A stretch of DNA of 35,917 nt from JAAGZL01 sp050291725 (GCA_050291725.1 JBNKKH010000001.1:1-35917), one strand, 5' to 3'; shown: positions 7,333 to 16,052, counted from the first letter of the stretch. Translations and numbers: made by a program. The notes: a model not told the origin generated them from the letters alone.

Positions 7333-8601
7333 ATGTCACTGCTCGTCCTAGGCCTAAACCATAAAACAGCGCCGGTAGATATCCGCGAACGTATAACATT
7401 CGGTCCGGATATTGTCGTTGCTGCCCTGCGCAGCCTGCTGGAAAAGCCGGGGCTAAACGAGGCTGTAATTCTCTCCACCTGCAATCGAACTGAGGTCTAT
7501 TGCGGGCTTAGCGAAACCGGGCAGGACGAGGTAGGCCTGTGGCTGAGTGATTTTCATGGAGTGGAACTAGAGACCATCTCCCCATATCTCTACCGGTACG
7601 AAGGCAAAGATGCCATCCAGCATCTGCTTCAGGTCTCCTGTGGCTTAGACTCTATGGTCCTAGGTGAGCCTCAAATTCTGGGACAGGTTAAAGCAGCATA
7701 CCAGACAGCAAGCGTTGCCAAGGCCACTGGCAAACTACTAGGCAGGCTGTTTCAGCACAGCTTCTCGGTAGCAAAGCAGGTACGCACCGATACCGCTATA
7801 GGCTGTAGTCCAGTATCAGTTGCCTTTGCCGCCGTTAGTCTGGCGCGTCAGATCTTTAGTGATCTTTCGGAGCAGACAGCCATGCTAATTGGAGCCGGAG
7901 AGACCATAGAACTAGCGGCTCGCCACCTGCATCAGCATGGGATCGGGCGGATTATTGTTGCCAACCGCACCCTGGATAGGGCCCACATCCTAGCAAACCA
8001 GTTTGATGGCTACGCCATCTCTCTAACAGAGATCTCCACCCATCTAGCCGAAGCGGACATCATTATATCTTCCACCGCCAGCCCCCTGCCAATTCTGGGT
8101 AAAGGCGCGGTGGAGAGCGCTCTGCACAAGCGCAAACATCAGCCGGTATTTATGGTGGATATTGCTGTACCCAGGGATATTGAGGCCGAGGTTGGGAATC
8201 TTAACGATGTCTATCTCTACACCGTTGATGACCTGGATGAAGTAATTCAAGAGAATATGCGCTCGCGCCAAGAGGCGGCACTCCAGGCCCAGGAGATCAT
8301 TGAACAACATACCGAGGAGTTCATTGGCTGGCTGCGCTCCCTGGATGCGGTTAGCATAATCCAGAATTACCGCGGACAAGCTGAAAATATCAGAGATGAA
8401 GTGCTAGAGCGCGCCCTGCGCCAACTGAGTAACGGCAAAGCCCCGGAAGAGGTTCTGCAGTATATGGCCCACACCTTAACCAACAAAATCCTCCACACCC
8501 CTAGCGCCCAAATCCGTCAGGCCGGGTTTCAAGGACAACTGTCTCTACTCAAAGCAGCAGATACACTTCTGAAAACCAAAGAGCAAAGTAGCAAACAATG
8601 A
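7333..8601 (+). CDS. hemA: Glutamyl-tRNA reductase
   Basis: Reduces glutamyl-tRNA(Glu) to glutamate-1-semialdehyde, the first committed step of C5 tetrapyrrole synthesis. The 422-residue product begins MSLLVLGLNHKTAPV, matching the family start. The catalytic cysteine is Cys50 in LSTCNRTEVY, the same position as in E. coli. The NADPH domain has IGAGETIELAARHL and the C-terminal dimerisation helix follows. An in-frame TTG at 7309 would add eight residues without family support. The stop overlaps the prfA start (ATGA), so hemA, prfA and probably prmC form one unit. No strong promoter is obvious in the about 100 bp upstream. Confidence 0.97.
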   Translation: MSLLVLGLNHKTAPVDIRERITFGPDIVVAALRSLLEKPGLNEAVILSTCNRTEVYCGLSETGQDEVGLWLSDFHGVELETISPYLYRYEGKDAIQHLLQVSCGLDSMVLGEPQILGQVKAAYQTASVAKATGKLLGRLFQHSFSVAKQVRTDTAIGCSPVSVAFAAVSLARQIFSDLSEQTAMLIGAGETIELAARHLHQHGIGRIIVANRTLDRAHILANQFDGYAISLTEISTHLAEADIIISSTASPLPILGKGAVESALHKRKHQPVFMVDIAVPRDIEAEVGNLNDVYLYTVDDLDEVIQENMRSRQEAALQAQEIIEQHTEEFIGWLRSLDAVSIIQNYRGQAENIRDEVLERALRQLSNGKAPEEVLQYMAHTLTNKILHTPSAQIRQAGFQGQLSLLKAADTLLKTKEQSSKQ

Positions 8602-9683
8602 ACCCCTCTATCCGCGGCAAGCTTGAGCAGATCAGCGAACGATTTGAGGAGATCACTGCCCTCCTGGCCGAGCCTGAAGTGCAGGGCGACCAGAACCGTT
8701 TCCGTTCCCTAAGCCAGGAGTACTCCCAGCTAGATCCAGTTGTGAGCTGTTACAACCGCTATCGCAATCTGGAGCAGGAGATCGAATCTGCCCAGGAGAT
8801 GCTAGAGGATCCAGAAATGGCTGAATTGGCCAAGGATGAACTCGAAGAGGCCGAGCAAAAACGCGATGAATTGGAACCAGAACTGCAACTACTACTGATC
8901 CCACCCGATCCAAATGATGAACGTAATATATTTCTGGAGGTTCGAGCAGGCACTGGTGGTTCTGAGGCAGCGCTGTTTGCTGGCGACCTGCACCGCATGT
9001 ACTCCCGTTTTGCTGAGCTCCAAGGCTGGAAGGTAGAGATTATCAGCGAGAGTCAGGGGGAACAGGGCGGCTACAAAGAGGTAGTGAGCCGCATCAGCGG
9101 CCGCAACGTATACTCTCGGCTTAAATTTGAATCTGGAACTCACCGGGTTCAGCGCGTACCAGAAACAGAGTCCCAAGGACGGATACACACCTCGGCCTGT
9201 ACTGTAGCCATACTGGCCGAGGCCGAAGATATCGACCATATCGATATCAATACTAATGATCTACGCATCGACACCTACCGCGCCTCAGGCGCTGGTGGCC
9301 AACATGTAAACAAAACCGACTCTGCCGTACGCATCACCCATCTACCTAGCGGCATTGTGGTGGAGTGCCAGGACGAGCGCTCTCAACACAAGAACAAGGC
9401 CAGAGCCATGTCCCTGCTCCAGGCTCGGCTACTCTCCAGCGCACAAGAAGAGCAGACCAGCGAGCAGGCCGAAAAACGCAAGCTACAGGTTGGTAGCGGT
9501 GACCGCTCTGAGCGAATCCGCACCTACAACTTCCCTCAAAACCGCCTGACCGATCACAGGATAAATCTCACTCTATATAAATTAGATGAGATAATTCAAG
9601 GAGATATGAATCAGGTAATCGATCCGCTGAGACAAGAGTTTCAGGCGGAGCAGCTCACATCCTTAGCATCAGACGATCTCTAA
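8598..9683 (+). CDS. prfA: Peptide chain release factor 1
   Basis: Recognises UAA and UAG stop codons and triggers peptide release. The 361-residue product is full length. The GGQ motif, which enters the peptidyl-transferase centre and is the substrate of the neighbouring PrmC, is at 233-235 in RASGAGGQHVNK. The stop-codon-recognition tripeptide is PET at 188-190, fitting the RF1 pattern PxT. The ATG overlaps the hemA stop by 4 bp, indicating translational coupling. prmC, encoding the enzyme that methylates the GGQ glutamine, follows 61-70 bp downstream. Confidence 0.98.
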   Translation: MNPSIRGKLEQISERFEEITALLAEPEVQGDQNRFRSLSQEYSQLDPVVSCYNRYRNLEQEIESAQEMLEDPEMAELAKDELEEAEQKRDELEPELQLLLIPPDPNDERNIFLEVRAGTGGSEAALFAGDLHRMYSRFAELQGWKVEIISESQGEQGGYKEVVSRISGRNVYSRLKFESGTHRVQRVPETESQGRIHTSACTVAILAEAEDIDHIDINTNDLRIDTYRASGAGGQHVNKTDSAVRITHLPSGIVVECQDERSQHKNKARAMSLLQARLLSSAQEEQTSEQAEKRKLQVGSGDRSERIRTYNFPQNRLTDHRINLTLYKLDEIIQGDMNQVIDPLRQEFQAEQLTSLASDDL

Positions 9684-9753
9684 TTATTAATTGCCGCCAG
9701 TTTTCTGATTCACCACATGACTCATCCGACCACAACATGGTTAAATGTTTGTT

Positions 9754-10614
9754 ATGAGCCATGAGCAAACACCAACCATAGCCCAGGCATTAACCCAGGC
9801 GATAGAGAAGCTAACCAACATGAGAGACAGCATACCCAGGCTAGAGGCCGAAGTGCTGCTGTCATCCCTGCTGGATAGGCCGCGCACCTATCTAACTGCC
9901 TGGCCCGAAACGCGTCTTTCTCAGGAGCAGTCCCTAAGCTTCCAGGCCATGATAGAGCGCCGCACTAGAGGCGAACCCATGGCGTATATAACCGGCAGTC
10001 GCGAATTCTGGTCACTAAACCTTGAGGTAACTCCGGATACCCTAATACCCAGGCCAGAAACCGAAACCCTGGTGGAAAAGGCTCTGGAGTTCATTCCACA
10101 AAACCAGACCATGCTGATTGCAGACCTGGGCACTGGTAGCGGGGCCATTGCTGCCGCCATCGCCAGTGAGCGCCCGCTATGCGGAATAGTTGCCACCGAC
10201 TTCTCATGCGACACCATTCGGGTAGCACAACGCAACTTCAGCCGCCTTGGCTTTAACAACATCAACACATCTATAGGCGAGTGGTGCTCAGCCCTCCCTA
10301 CTGATGCAAAATTTGACCTAATAGTCAGCAACCCACCATATATCGCCGATGGGGATGGTCATCTAGCCCATGGTGGCCTCCCCTGGGAGCCGCAGAATGC
10401 ACTGCGCTCGGGAGATGACGGCCTGGATGACATCAAAATAATAATCAAACAGGCGCCAGACCATTTGACACCAAACGGCAAGCTTTTTCTGGAGCACGGC
10501 TTTGATCAAGCTGACCAGGTTAGATTTCTCTTGAACGAGGCAGGATTTTCCGCCATAAACACCAGTCAGGATCTATCGGGACACGACCGAGTAAGCATGG
10601 GTCAAATAAGCTAA
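9754..10614 (+). CDS. prmC: Release factor glutamine methyltransferase
   Basis: Methylates the glutamine of the GGQ motif in RF1 and RF2 with S-adenosylmethionine, raising termination efficiency. The 286-residue product has an N-terminal helical substrate-binding domain and a Rossmann methyltransferase domain. The SAM motif is DLGTGSG (124-130) and the catalytic motif is NPPY (193-196). The start is uncertain: ATG at 9754 (MSHEQTPTIAQAL) fits homologues better than ATG at 9745, and neither has a good ribosome binding site. It follows prfA in the conserved hemA-prfA-prmC order. In pseudomonads moeB comes next; here a sialidase-like gene starts 12 bp later. Confidence 0.95.
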   Translation: MSHEQTPTIAQALTQAIEKLTNMRDSIPRLEAEVLLSSLLDRPRTYLTAWPETRLSQEQSLSFQAMIERRTRGEPMAYITGSREFWSLNLEVTPDTLIPRPETETLVEKALEFIPQNQTMLIADLGTGSGAIAAAIASERPLCGIVATDFSCDTIRVAQRNFSRLGFNNINTSIGEWCSALPTDAKFDLIVSNPPYIADGDGHLAHGGLPWEPQNALRSGDDGLDDIKIIIKQAPDHLTPNGKLFLEHGFDQADQVRFLLNEAGFSAINTSQDLSGHDRVSMGQIS

Positions 10615-10626
10615 ATAACAACAGTA

Positions 10627-11766
10627 ATGCGTATACCTATTCTCTTTACAACATCCCTTTTGTTCATTCTTGGCCTGGCCTGGAAGGCAGTAGAGTATCC
10701 TGCTCCAGCTGGATTTGCGGTAAATCCAAAAATCCACAGCAGTGAACAGCCTGTATACCAGACCTCATTTGCCTCCAATGCGGTTACTACTGAGGTTCAT
10801 AGTGCAGGGGTAGTGGAGCTGACAAATGGAGATATCAGGGCCGTGTGGTATGGGGGCACTAGAGAGGGTCATACCGATGTGGCCATTTATACGAACATCT
10901 GGAATGCAACCAGCGGCACATGGGGCCAAGAACAGGTCGCAATCAACCTGGACTCAACCCGTGCAGGTAACATGCGTTATGCCCGCAAGCTGGGTAATCC
11001 GGTGATAACCCGCAGCAGCGACAATAATCTTTGGCTGTTTTACGTAACGGCTGTTGGTGGCTGGGCTACCAGCAGCATAAATCTCGCAATATCCAAAGAT
11101 GATGGCCAAACCTGGGGAACCCCCAGGCGTTTGATCACCTCCCCGGCGCTTAATTTCAGCACCCTGGTCAAGGGTAAACCGATTCACTATACAGACGGAA
11201 CCATTGGCCTGCCGGTCTATCATGAGTTCTTGGCAAAATATGGTGAGCTGCTACGCCTGGATAAGAGCGGGAAGGTTATCGACAAAACCAGACTGGCATG
11301 GGGTCGCGACTCTCTACAGCCGGTGATTATGCCCTACTCCGAGCAAGAGGCGGTATCCATGTTGCGTTATGCGGGCGATGCGCCAAACAGAATACTCACA
11401 CAATTTACCAGCAATGCTGGCCTCAGCTGGCCAGAACCGTTCAAGACAGATATCCCAAACCCCAACGCGGCCATAACTGGCATCGCCATTAATGGCGGAA
11501 GTCGCCTGTTGATGGTATTCAATGACCACCCCCAGGAGAGAGATAAGCTTAGCCTCGCAGTTTCAGACAACCAGGGGGAGAGCTGGAAGACCATACATAT
11601 TTTCGAGGGCTGGAAAGAGGACTGGAATGGAAAAAAACAGGGCTACTCCTACCCCAGCCTTATTCAGGCAACCAATGGCGATTTCCACTTAGTATATTCC
11701 TGGAATGTACAGAAGATAAAACATATCCACTTCAACCAGGCCTGGCTGGAGTCTAAGATCCCATGA
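10627..11766 (+). CDS. Sialidase-like BNR-repeat protein, exported or membrane-anchored
   Basis: A 379-residue protein with an N-terminal hydrophobic segment (residues 4-22) that could be a signal peptide or an anchor. A beta-propeller region follows with Asp-box (BNR) motifs SKDDGQTW (156-163), SNAGLSW (262-268) and SDNQGESW (313-320). WYGGTREGHTDVAIY and GYSYPSL resemble the active-site blades of the bacterial predicted-neuraminidase family. The likely role is cleavage or binding of a glycan at the cell surface or in the periplasm, but the catalytic Arg triad of true sialidases was not verified and the substrate is unknown. The stop overlaps the next ATG (ATGA), and two membrane-protein genes follow, suggesting one functional unit. 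Confidence 0.8.
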   Translation: MRIPILFTTSLLFILGLAWKAVEYPAPAGFAVNPKIHSSEQPVYQTSFASNAVTTEVHSAGVVELTNGDIRAVWYGGTREGHTDVAIYTNIWNATSGTWGQEQVAINLDSTRAGNMRYARKLGNPVITRSSDNNLWLFYVTAVGGWATSSINLAISKDDGQTWGTPRRLITSPALNFSTLVKGKPIHYTDGTIGLPVYHEFLAKYGELLRLDKSGKVIDKTRLAWGRDSLQPVIMPYSEQEAVSMLRYAGDAPNRILTQFTSNAGLSWPEPFKTDIPNPNAAITGIAINGGSRLLMVFNDHPQERDKLSLAVSDNQGESWKTIHIFEGWKEDWNGKKQGYSYPSLIQATNGDFHLVYSWNVQKIKHIHFNQAWLESKIP

Positions 11767-12371
11767 CTCTATCAACCATAATTGGCATCGGTGGCCATGC
11801 CCTACTCCTATCTGCCATCGTCCTGCGCCTGACATGCATCTTTGATCTGAGAAGAGGCTACTCCTATCTCCTGGCTATTGCTGTTCTTATCGCCGCTTCT
11901 GTTCCGATCGGCCCCATGCCTGTCGCTCAGGTTACCAGGGGCATCTTTGGAGACATGAGCATCACCTCGCTTATCTTGCTGGGCTATTTTTTTATTTTCC
12001 CCACATCATCTAGAGACAAATCCAGGCAACTTTTTATTCTAGTTATTATCACTGGACTCCTATTTTACCCAGCAGCACTGGGACTAGGCATGCAGGACCC
12101 ATATCAGTGGGGCTATCTAAATAGCTATCGCGGAATCGCTCCCCCTATGCTATTTTTGGCCGCCCTGATTGGGATAACTCTCATCGCTGCGCGTCTAAAG
12201 AACGATCTAATACTGCTATGCATTACAGCGGCAACCGGAGCATTTCTAATTGGGGCTATGGAATCTAGAAACATTTGGGACTACCTTATTGATCCCATGA
12301 TCGTTATATTTGGCCTTTGCAGAATGGGCATAGAACTAACAAAACAGCTATTTGGAAAAACAGGTGCATAA
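11763..12371 (+). CDS. Polytopic membrane protein, family not recognised
   Basis: A 202-residue, strongly hydrophobic protein with about six predicted transmembrane helices, including segments around residues 5-20, 35-50, 65-80, 90-105, 130-145 and 155-170. Loops are short; GMQDPYQWGYLNSYRG lies between two helices and GAMESRNIWDYLIDP near the last pair. I do not recognise the family. The ATG overlaps the stop of the sialidase-like gene and its 3' end overlaps the next gene, so the three are almost certainly cotranslated. A role in export or modification of the glycan handled by the BNR protein is possible but only inferred from position. Confidence 0.65.
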   Translation: MTLSTIIGIGGHALLLSAIVLRLTCIFDLRRGYSYLLAIAVLIAASVPIGPMPVAQVTRGIFGDMSITSLILLGYFFIFPTSSRDKSRQLFILVIITGLLFYPAALGLGMQDPYQWGYLNSYRGIAPPMLFLAALIGITLIAARLKNDLILLCITAATGAFLIGAMESRNIWDYLIDPMIVIFGLCRMGIELTKQLFGKTGA

Positions 12372-13065
12372 AGATATCTCCACCATTGAAAAAGGCATAT
12401 TAGGTTTCATTCTAGTAACGACCCTATTTAGCATCGCCATGAAATACATCAACAACGATGTTTTTGTCTCTATTATTGTAACTGAAGATGGGGTCATAGA
12501 GTGGCTTACAGTGGTAGGTCTAGCTCTTACATCCATTGCCAGTTTCCGCAGGGTTGTTCTACTAAAAGATAAAAAAAGCGGGCTGTTTTTATTCATGACA
12601 GCCCTACTCGGGCTGGTCTTCTTCTTTGGAGCAGGAGAAGAGATTTCCTGGGGACAGCGCATTTTCAACACCCAAAGCTCTGAATTCTTCCAACAACACA
12701 ACGCTCAGGGCGAAACTAATCTGCATAACCTGGTTGTAGGCGGAAAAAAGATCAACAAGATTGTCTTCGGCATAGGATTACATCTAATACTGCTTATCTA
12801 TCTACTGGTACTGGTACCGCTATATAAACGCAAACATGGCCTTAAGAGTTTTATGGATAGGTTTGCCGTACCAATTGCCAAACCTTATCAGGTAATAAGC
12901 TATTTGATTATGCTGGCTGTAGTCCAGGGGATATTGGATGACCCCAAAAAAGGGGAACTAGCAGAGTTTGCCGGCTCGTTTCTGTTTTTTCTCAATATCG
13001 CCTTCCCATACAACAGAGAGCTGTTCCAGCCAAACAGCGCAAACAAAAGTGCCCCAGCTGAATAA
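12364..13065 (+). CDS. Membrane protein with EEISWGQRIF motif, function unknown
   Basis: About 233 residues with around six transmembrane helices. Helix 3 runs into GAGEEISWGQRIF, followed by NAQGETNLHNL, and a C-terminal helix carries GELAEFAGS. I recall the pairing of EEISWGQR with a downstream NxQxExxLHN from other bacterial hypothetical membrane proteins, but no activity is known to me. Start: GTG at 12364 with GGA 7 nt upstream is preferred. TTG at 12352, four codons earlier, lacks a ribosome binding site. It overlaps the upstream membrane-protein gene and ends convergent with gltA, whose terminator lies inside its 3' end. Confidence 0.65.
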   Translation: MHKDISTIEKGILGFILVTTLFSIAMKYINNDVFVSIIVTEDGVIEWLTVVGLALTSIASFRRVVLLKDKKSGLFLFMTALLGLVFFFGAGEEISWGQRIFNTQSSEFFQQHNAQGETNLHNLVVGGKKINKIVFGIGLHLILLIYLLVLVPLYKRKHGLKSFMDRFAVPIAKPYQVISYLIMLAVVQGILDDPKKGELAEFAGSFLFFLNIAFPYNRELFQPNSANKSAPAE

Positions 13066-13079
13066 ACAGATGAGGCACT
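13044..13079 (-). terminator. gltA terminator
   Basis: On the minus strand AGTGCC (13079-13074) pairs with GGCACT (13053-13048), and an inner CTG/CAG pairing extends the hairpin. The sequence then reads TTTTG on the 3' side. It lies 25 bp past the gltA stop and overlaps the last codons of the convergent membrane-protein gene. Confidence 0.55.
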
Positions 13080-13103
13080 CTGCAATTTATAGATAAACTG
13101 GTA

Positions 13104-14402
13104 CTAACTGCGTTTGTCTATCGACACCCAGTCTCTCTCAGTGGCTCCTGTATATAGCTGGCGTGGACGACCAATTGACATTTGATCGTCCTCTACCATC
13201 TCCATCCATTGGCTGATCCAACCAACAGAGCGGGCCAGGGCAAATATCACGGTAAACATATTTTCAGGAATACCAATAGCTCGAAGGATAATACCTGAAT
13301 AGAAGTCCACATTCGGATAGAGCTTCTTGTTAACAAAATACTCATCTTCGAGTGCTATCTTCTCCAGCTCCATAGCTATCTTGAACAGAGGATCATCCAT
13401 ACGCCCCGTCTCTTCCAGCACCCCTTTTGCTGCCTCACGCAGCACCCTAGCCCTTGGATCATAATTTTTGTACACCCGATGCCCGAAACCCATTAGGCGG
13501 AAATTGTCTTCCGGGTCACGGGCACGCTTAACATACTCACCTACCCGGTCTGGAGTCCCAATCTCCGTTAACATGCGCAGTACAGCTTCGTTAGCACCAC
13601 CATGGGCAGGCCCCCAAAGGGCGCTGATGCCTGCAGAAACACAGGCAAATGGATTAGCCTGACTGGAGCCGGCCAGACGCACCGTTGCGGTAGAAGCGTT
13701 CTGCTCATGATCAGCATGCAGGATAAATATCTTATCCATAGCATCGGCAATAACCGGTGATACTTGGTACTCCTCACACGGAGTAGCGAACATCATATGC
13801 AAGAAATTTTCTGCATAGCTAAGGTTATTATTTGGATATATGAAAGGCTGGCCTACATCATATTTATATGTCGCAGCAGCAATGGTCGGCAGTTTAGCCA
13901 AAACACGAATTGCCGAAATTTCACGATGTTTGGGATTATAGATATCCAAAGAGTCGTGATAGAAGGCAGACAGGGCACCCACCACACCCACCATAACCGC
14001 CATGGGATGGGCGTCACGACGAAAGCCTTTATAAAACTGCAGAAGCTGCTCGTGCACCATGGTGTGCTCAGTAACCAGACGACTAAACTCATCGAACTTG
14101 GATTGATTAGGCAGCTCACCATACATGAGCAGATAACAGGTCTCTAAATAGTTACTCTTCTCCGCCAACTGCTCAATGGGGTATCCTCGATGCTGTAAAA
14201 CCCCCTTTTCACCATCAATAAAGGTTATTTTACTTTCACAGGAAGCGGTAGCCTTAAACCCAGGATCAAGCATAAACAGGCCGAAATCACGATAAAAATT
14301 GGTGCAATCAACAACACCTGGACCAGTTGAACCATCAATAATTGGCAGTTCAATCTCTTTCCCGGTGCGATTATCGCGAAAAGTCATTGATTTTTTTGAC
14401 AT
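13104..14402 (-). CDS. gltA: Citrate synthase
   Basis: Condenses acetyl-CoA and oxaloacetate to citrate, the entry step of the TCA cycle. The 432-residue product has the extra N-terminal domain (TFIDGEKGVLQHRGYPIEQL) typical of the hexameric, NADH-sensitive type II enzymes of Gram-negative bacteria. Active-site segments HADHEQNAST, MGFGHRVYKNYDPRA and the Asp-bearing VDFYSGIIL are intact. Start: ATG at 14402 with AGGAGG 5-6 nt upstream; five more in-frame codons upstream are not needed. It is monocistronic and convergent with the BNR/membrane trio. A 283-bp leader region with a stable hairpin (14524-14548) separates it from divergent moeB. Confidence 0.97.
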   Translation of the reverse strand: MSKKSMTFRDNRTGKEIELPIIDGSTGPGVVDCTNFYRDFGLFMLDPGFKATASCESKITFIDGEKGVLQHRGYPIEQLAEKSNYLETCYLLMYGELPNQSKFDEFSRLVTEHTMVHEQLLQFYKGFRRDAHPMAVMVGVVGALSAFYHDSLDIYNPKHREISAIRVLAKLPTIAAATYKYDVGQPFIYPNNNLSYAENFLHMMFATPCEEYQVSPVIADAMDKIFILHADHEQNASTATVRLAGSSQANPFACVSAGISALWGPAHGGANEAVLRMLTEIGTPDRVGEYVKRARDPEDNFRLMGFGHRVYKNYDPRARVLREAAKGVLEETGRMDDPLFKIAMELEKIALEDEYFVNKKLYPNVDFYSGIILRAIGIPENMFTVIFALARSVGWISQWMEMVEDDQMSIGRPRQLYTGATERDWVSIDKRS

Positions 14403-14523
14403 TATTCCTCCTATCAACTATCTAAAGCCTCCCGACTTCAAATAGGGTTAGCAGATCGCAGGTCTTTTTACAGACTACTTCGAACAAACAGAAAATGGGC
14501 CTTTGGCCTCTTGGAATAAGCTT

Positions 14524-14548
14524 GGCGCTCCTTAATACAGGAGACGCC
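14524..14548. other. Stable hairpin in the gltA-moeB intergenic region
   Basis: GGCGCTCCT pairs with AGGAG-A-CGCC (9 bp with one bulged A, loop TAATAC), lying about 122 nt upstream of gltA and 138 nt upstream of moeB. No T run follows on either strand, so it does not look like an ordinary terminator. It could be an mRNA leader structure or a protein-binding palindrome. Confidence 0.4.
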
Positions 14549-14685
14549 TACCATTAACACTAATAATAGTATTTAATCGCCATATAAACAACCAAGTAAC
14601 AGAGAGGAAATAGCCACTATTTCTCTAGCAAACCCTTTTAGGATAGGATGCGCCATACTCATAGCTGCTGAATACGCCAGAATAG

Positions 14686-15435
14686 ATGCAAGACAATCAA
14701 TTATTACGCTTCAGCCGACAGATTATGCTTCCAGCTATCGGCATTGAGGGGCAAGAGAAGCTACTCAACTCTAAAGTGGTGATAATCGGCCTAGGAGGGC
14801 TGGGCTCACCTGTTGCCATCTATTTGGCTGCTGCCGGAGTAGGTGAGCTTGTGTTAGTGGATTTCGATAGGGTCGACCTCAGCAACCTACAGCGCCAAAT
14901 TATTCATACTACGGCAGACATTGGCAGAAAAAAGGCGGCATCAGCAAAAGAGAGCCTGCTGGCGCTGAACCCAGAGTGCCGAATAAGCACAATTGAACAC
15001 AAACTAGAGAGCGAAGAGCTATCTAATCTGGTAGCTGAAGCCGATCTGGTTCTGGACTGTAGTGACAACTTCGACACCCGCTTCGCTATAAACAGCGCAT
15101 GCGTGGCCAACCGGACTCCCCTGGTGTCTGGCGCGGCGATACGCATGCAAGGGCAGGTTTCACTCTTTAGTGGCCAGCCTGGAGACCCATGCTACCAATG
15201 CCTATATGGGCCTGGCGATCAAGAGGAAGCCTGTACAGAAAATGGCGTGTTGGCCCCGGTTGTAGGCATTATCGGCAGCATCCAGGCCACTGAGGCAATC
15301 AAACAGCTAACCAACACCGGATCCACCCTAAACGGCAGAGTTCTGCTGCTAGACGCCATGGATATGCAGTGGCGCACCCTACAACTTAAGGCCGATCCAG
15401 AATGCGCTGTATGCAGCAAGCAATCTAACCTATAG
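14686..15435 (+). CDS. moeB: MoeB/ThiF-family adenylyltransferase
   Basis: E1-like enzyme that adenylates the C-terminal glycine of a ubiquitin-like sulfur carrier, MoaD in molybdopterin synthesis or ThiS in thiamine synthesis. The 249-residue product has the nucleotide loop GLGGLGS (35-41), the VDFDRVDLSNLQRQ segment, and the two zinc-binding pairs C169xxC172 and C240xxC243. Cys183 lies in the loop EACTENGVLAP. The length and the lack of a rhodanese domain favour MoeB. In pseudomonads moeB directly follows prmC; here it is displaced by about 4 kb. The product of the next gene, 8 bp on, is a methyltransferase. Confidence 0.88.
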   Translation: MQDNQLLRFSRQIMLPAIGIEGQEKLLNSKVVIIGLGGLGSPVAIYLAAAGVGELVLVDFDRVDLSNLQRQIIHTTADIGRKKAASAKESLLALNPECRISTIEHKLESEELSNLVAEADLVLDCSDNFDTRFAINSACVANRTPLVSGAAIRMQGQVSLFSGQPGDPCYQCLYGPGDQEEACTENGVLAPVVGIIGSIQATEAIKQLTNTGSTLNGRVLLLDAMDMQWRTLQLKADPECAVCSKQSNL

Positions 15436-15443
15436 TATCCACC

Positions 15444-16052
15444 ATGAATAAGAACACCAGAGACCAAGCAACCAAAGAGTACCTGGATAGACTACGCCAA
15501 GACATAACCGTCAGCGACACTCTATGCGGTCATAATCTGCAGTTTCGTACCACTTGGGGACTGTTTTCTCCCAAAGGCATTGATGAAGGAAGTCGTCTTC
15601 TCCTGGACCACATCGAAGTCAACAGAGATGACAACACTCTCGACCTTGGTTGCGGTTATGGCCCCCTGGGACTCACCCTAGCTAAACTAGCACCGGAAGG
15701 AACCAGCACTCTGGTGGACAAAGATTTTGTGGCCGTCGAGTACAGTAAGAAGAATGCCCAACTCAATAAGATCAATAACGTCAACATATTTCTAAGTAAC
15801 GGTTTTGATCAAGTGGAGAGTTCTGGTTTCGATCTAATTGTCTCCAATCTACCAGCGAAAACAGGAAAAGAGCTCTACTACCTATATTTCTATGACGCTC
15901 TGGCTCGCATGAACCCAGGTGCCCGCTTTTATGTAGTCACCATCTCCGGTCTGCGCAAATTCATCGCCAAGGCCTTTGATGAAGTTTTTGGCAACTACAA
16001 AAAATTAAAACAGGGGAAAACCTATACAGTAGCCATGGCGCGCAAAGAGTAA
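15444..16052 (+). CDS. Class I SAM-dependent methyltransferase, RsmC-like fold
   Basis: A 202-residue single-domain methyltransferase of the small-methyltransferase (MTS) type related to RsmC and YbxB-like proteins. The SAM loop is DLGCGYG (67-73). The segment before it, FRTTWGLFSPKGIDEGSRLL, is typical of this family of RNA guanine-N2 methyltransferases. The catalytic motif normally read NPPF/NPPY is NLPA here (135-138, in IVSNLPAKTG), so activity or target may differ. The substrate cannot be named from sequence; an rRNA or tRNA base is a reasonable guess. It starts 8 bp after moeB and ends 1 bp from the convergent chemoreceptor gene. Confidence 0.8.
   Translation: MNKNTRDQATKEYLDRLRQDITVSDTLCGHNLQFRTTWGLFSPKGIDEGSRLLLDHIEVNRDDNTLDLGCGYGPLGLTLAKLAPEGTSTLVDKDFVAVEYSKKNAQLNKINNVNIFLSNGFDQVESSGFDLIVSNLPAKTGKELYYLYFYDALARMNPGARFYVVTISGLRKFIAKAFDEVFGNYKKLKQGKTYTVAMARKE

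Noticed and set aside
9160..9170. PET instead of PAT in the RF1 stop-codon recognition loop
   Set aside because: RF1 proteins follow PxT and the middle residue varies, so this does not imply a changed stop-codon specificity.
8653..9239. Long open frames antisense to prfA
   Set aside because: They lie opposite a certain, conserved gene, have low-complexity Ser/Arg-rich products and no ribosome binding sites; codon-bias shadows.
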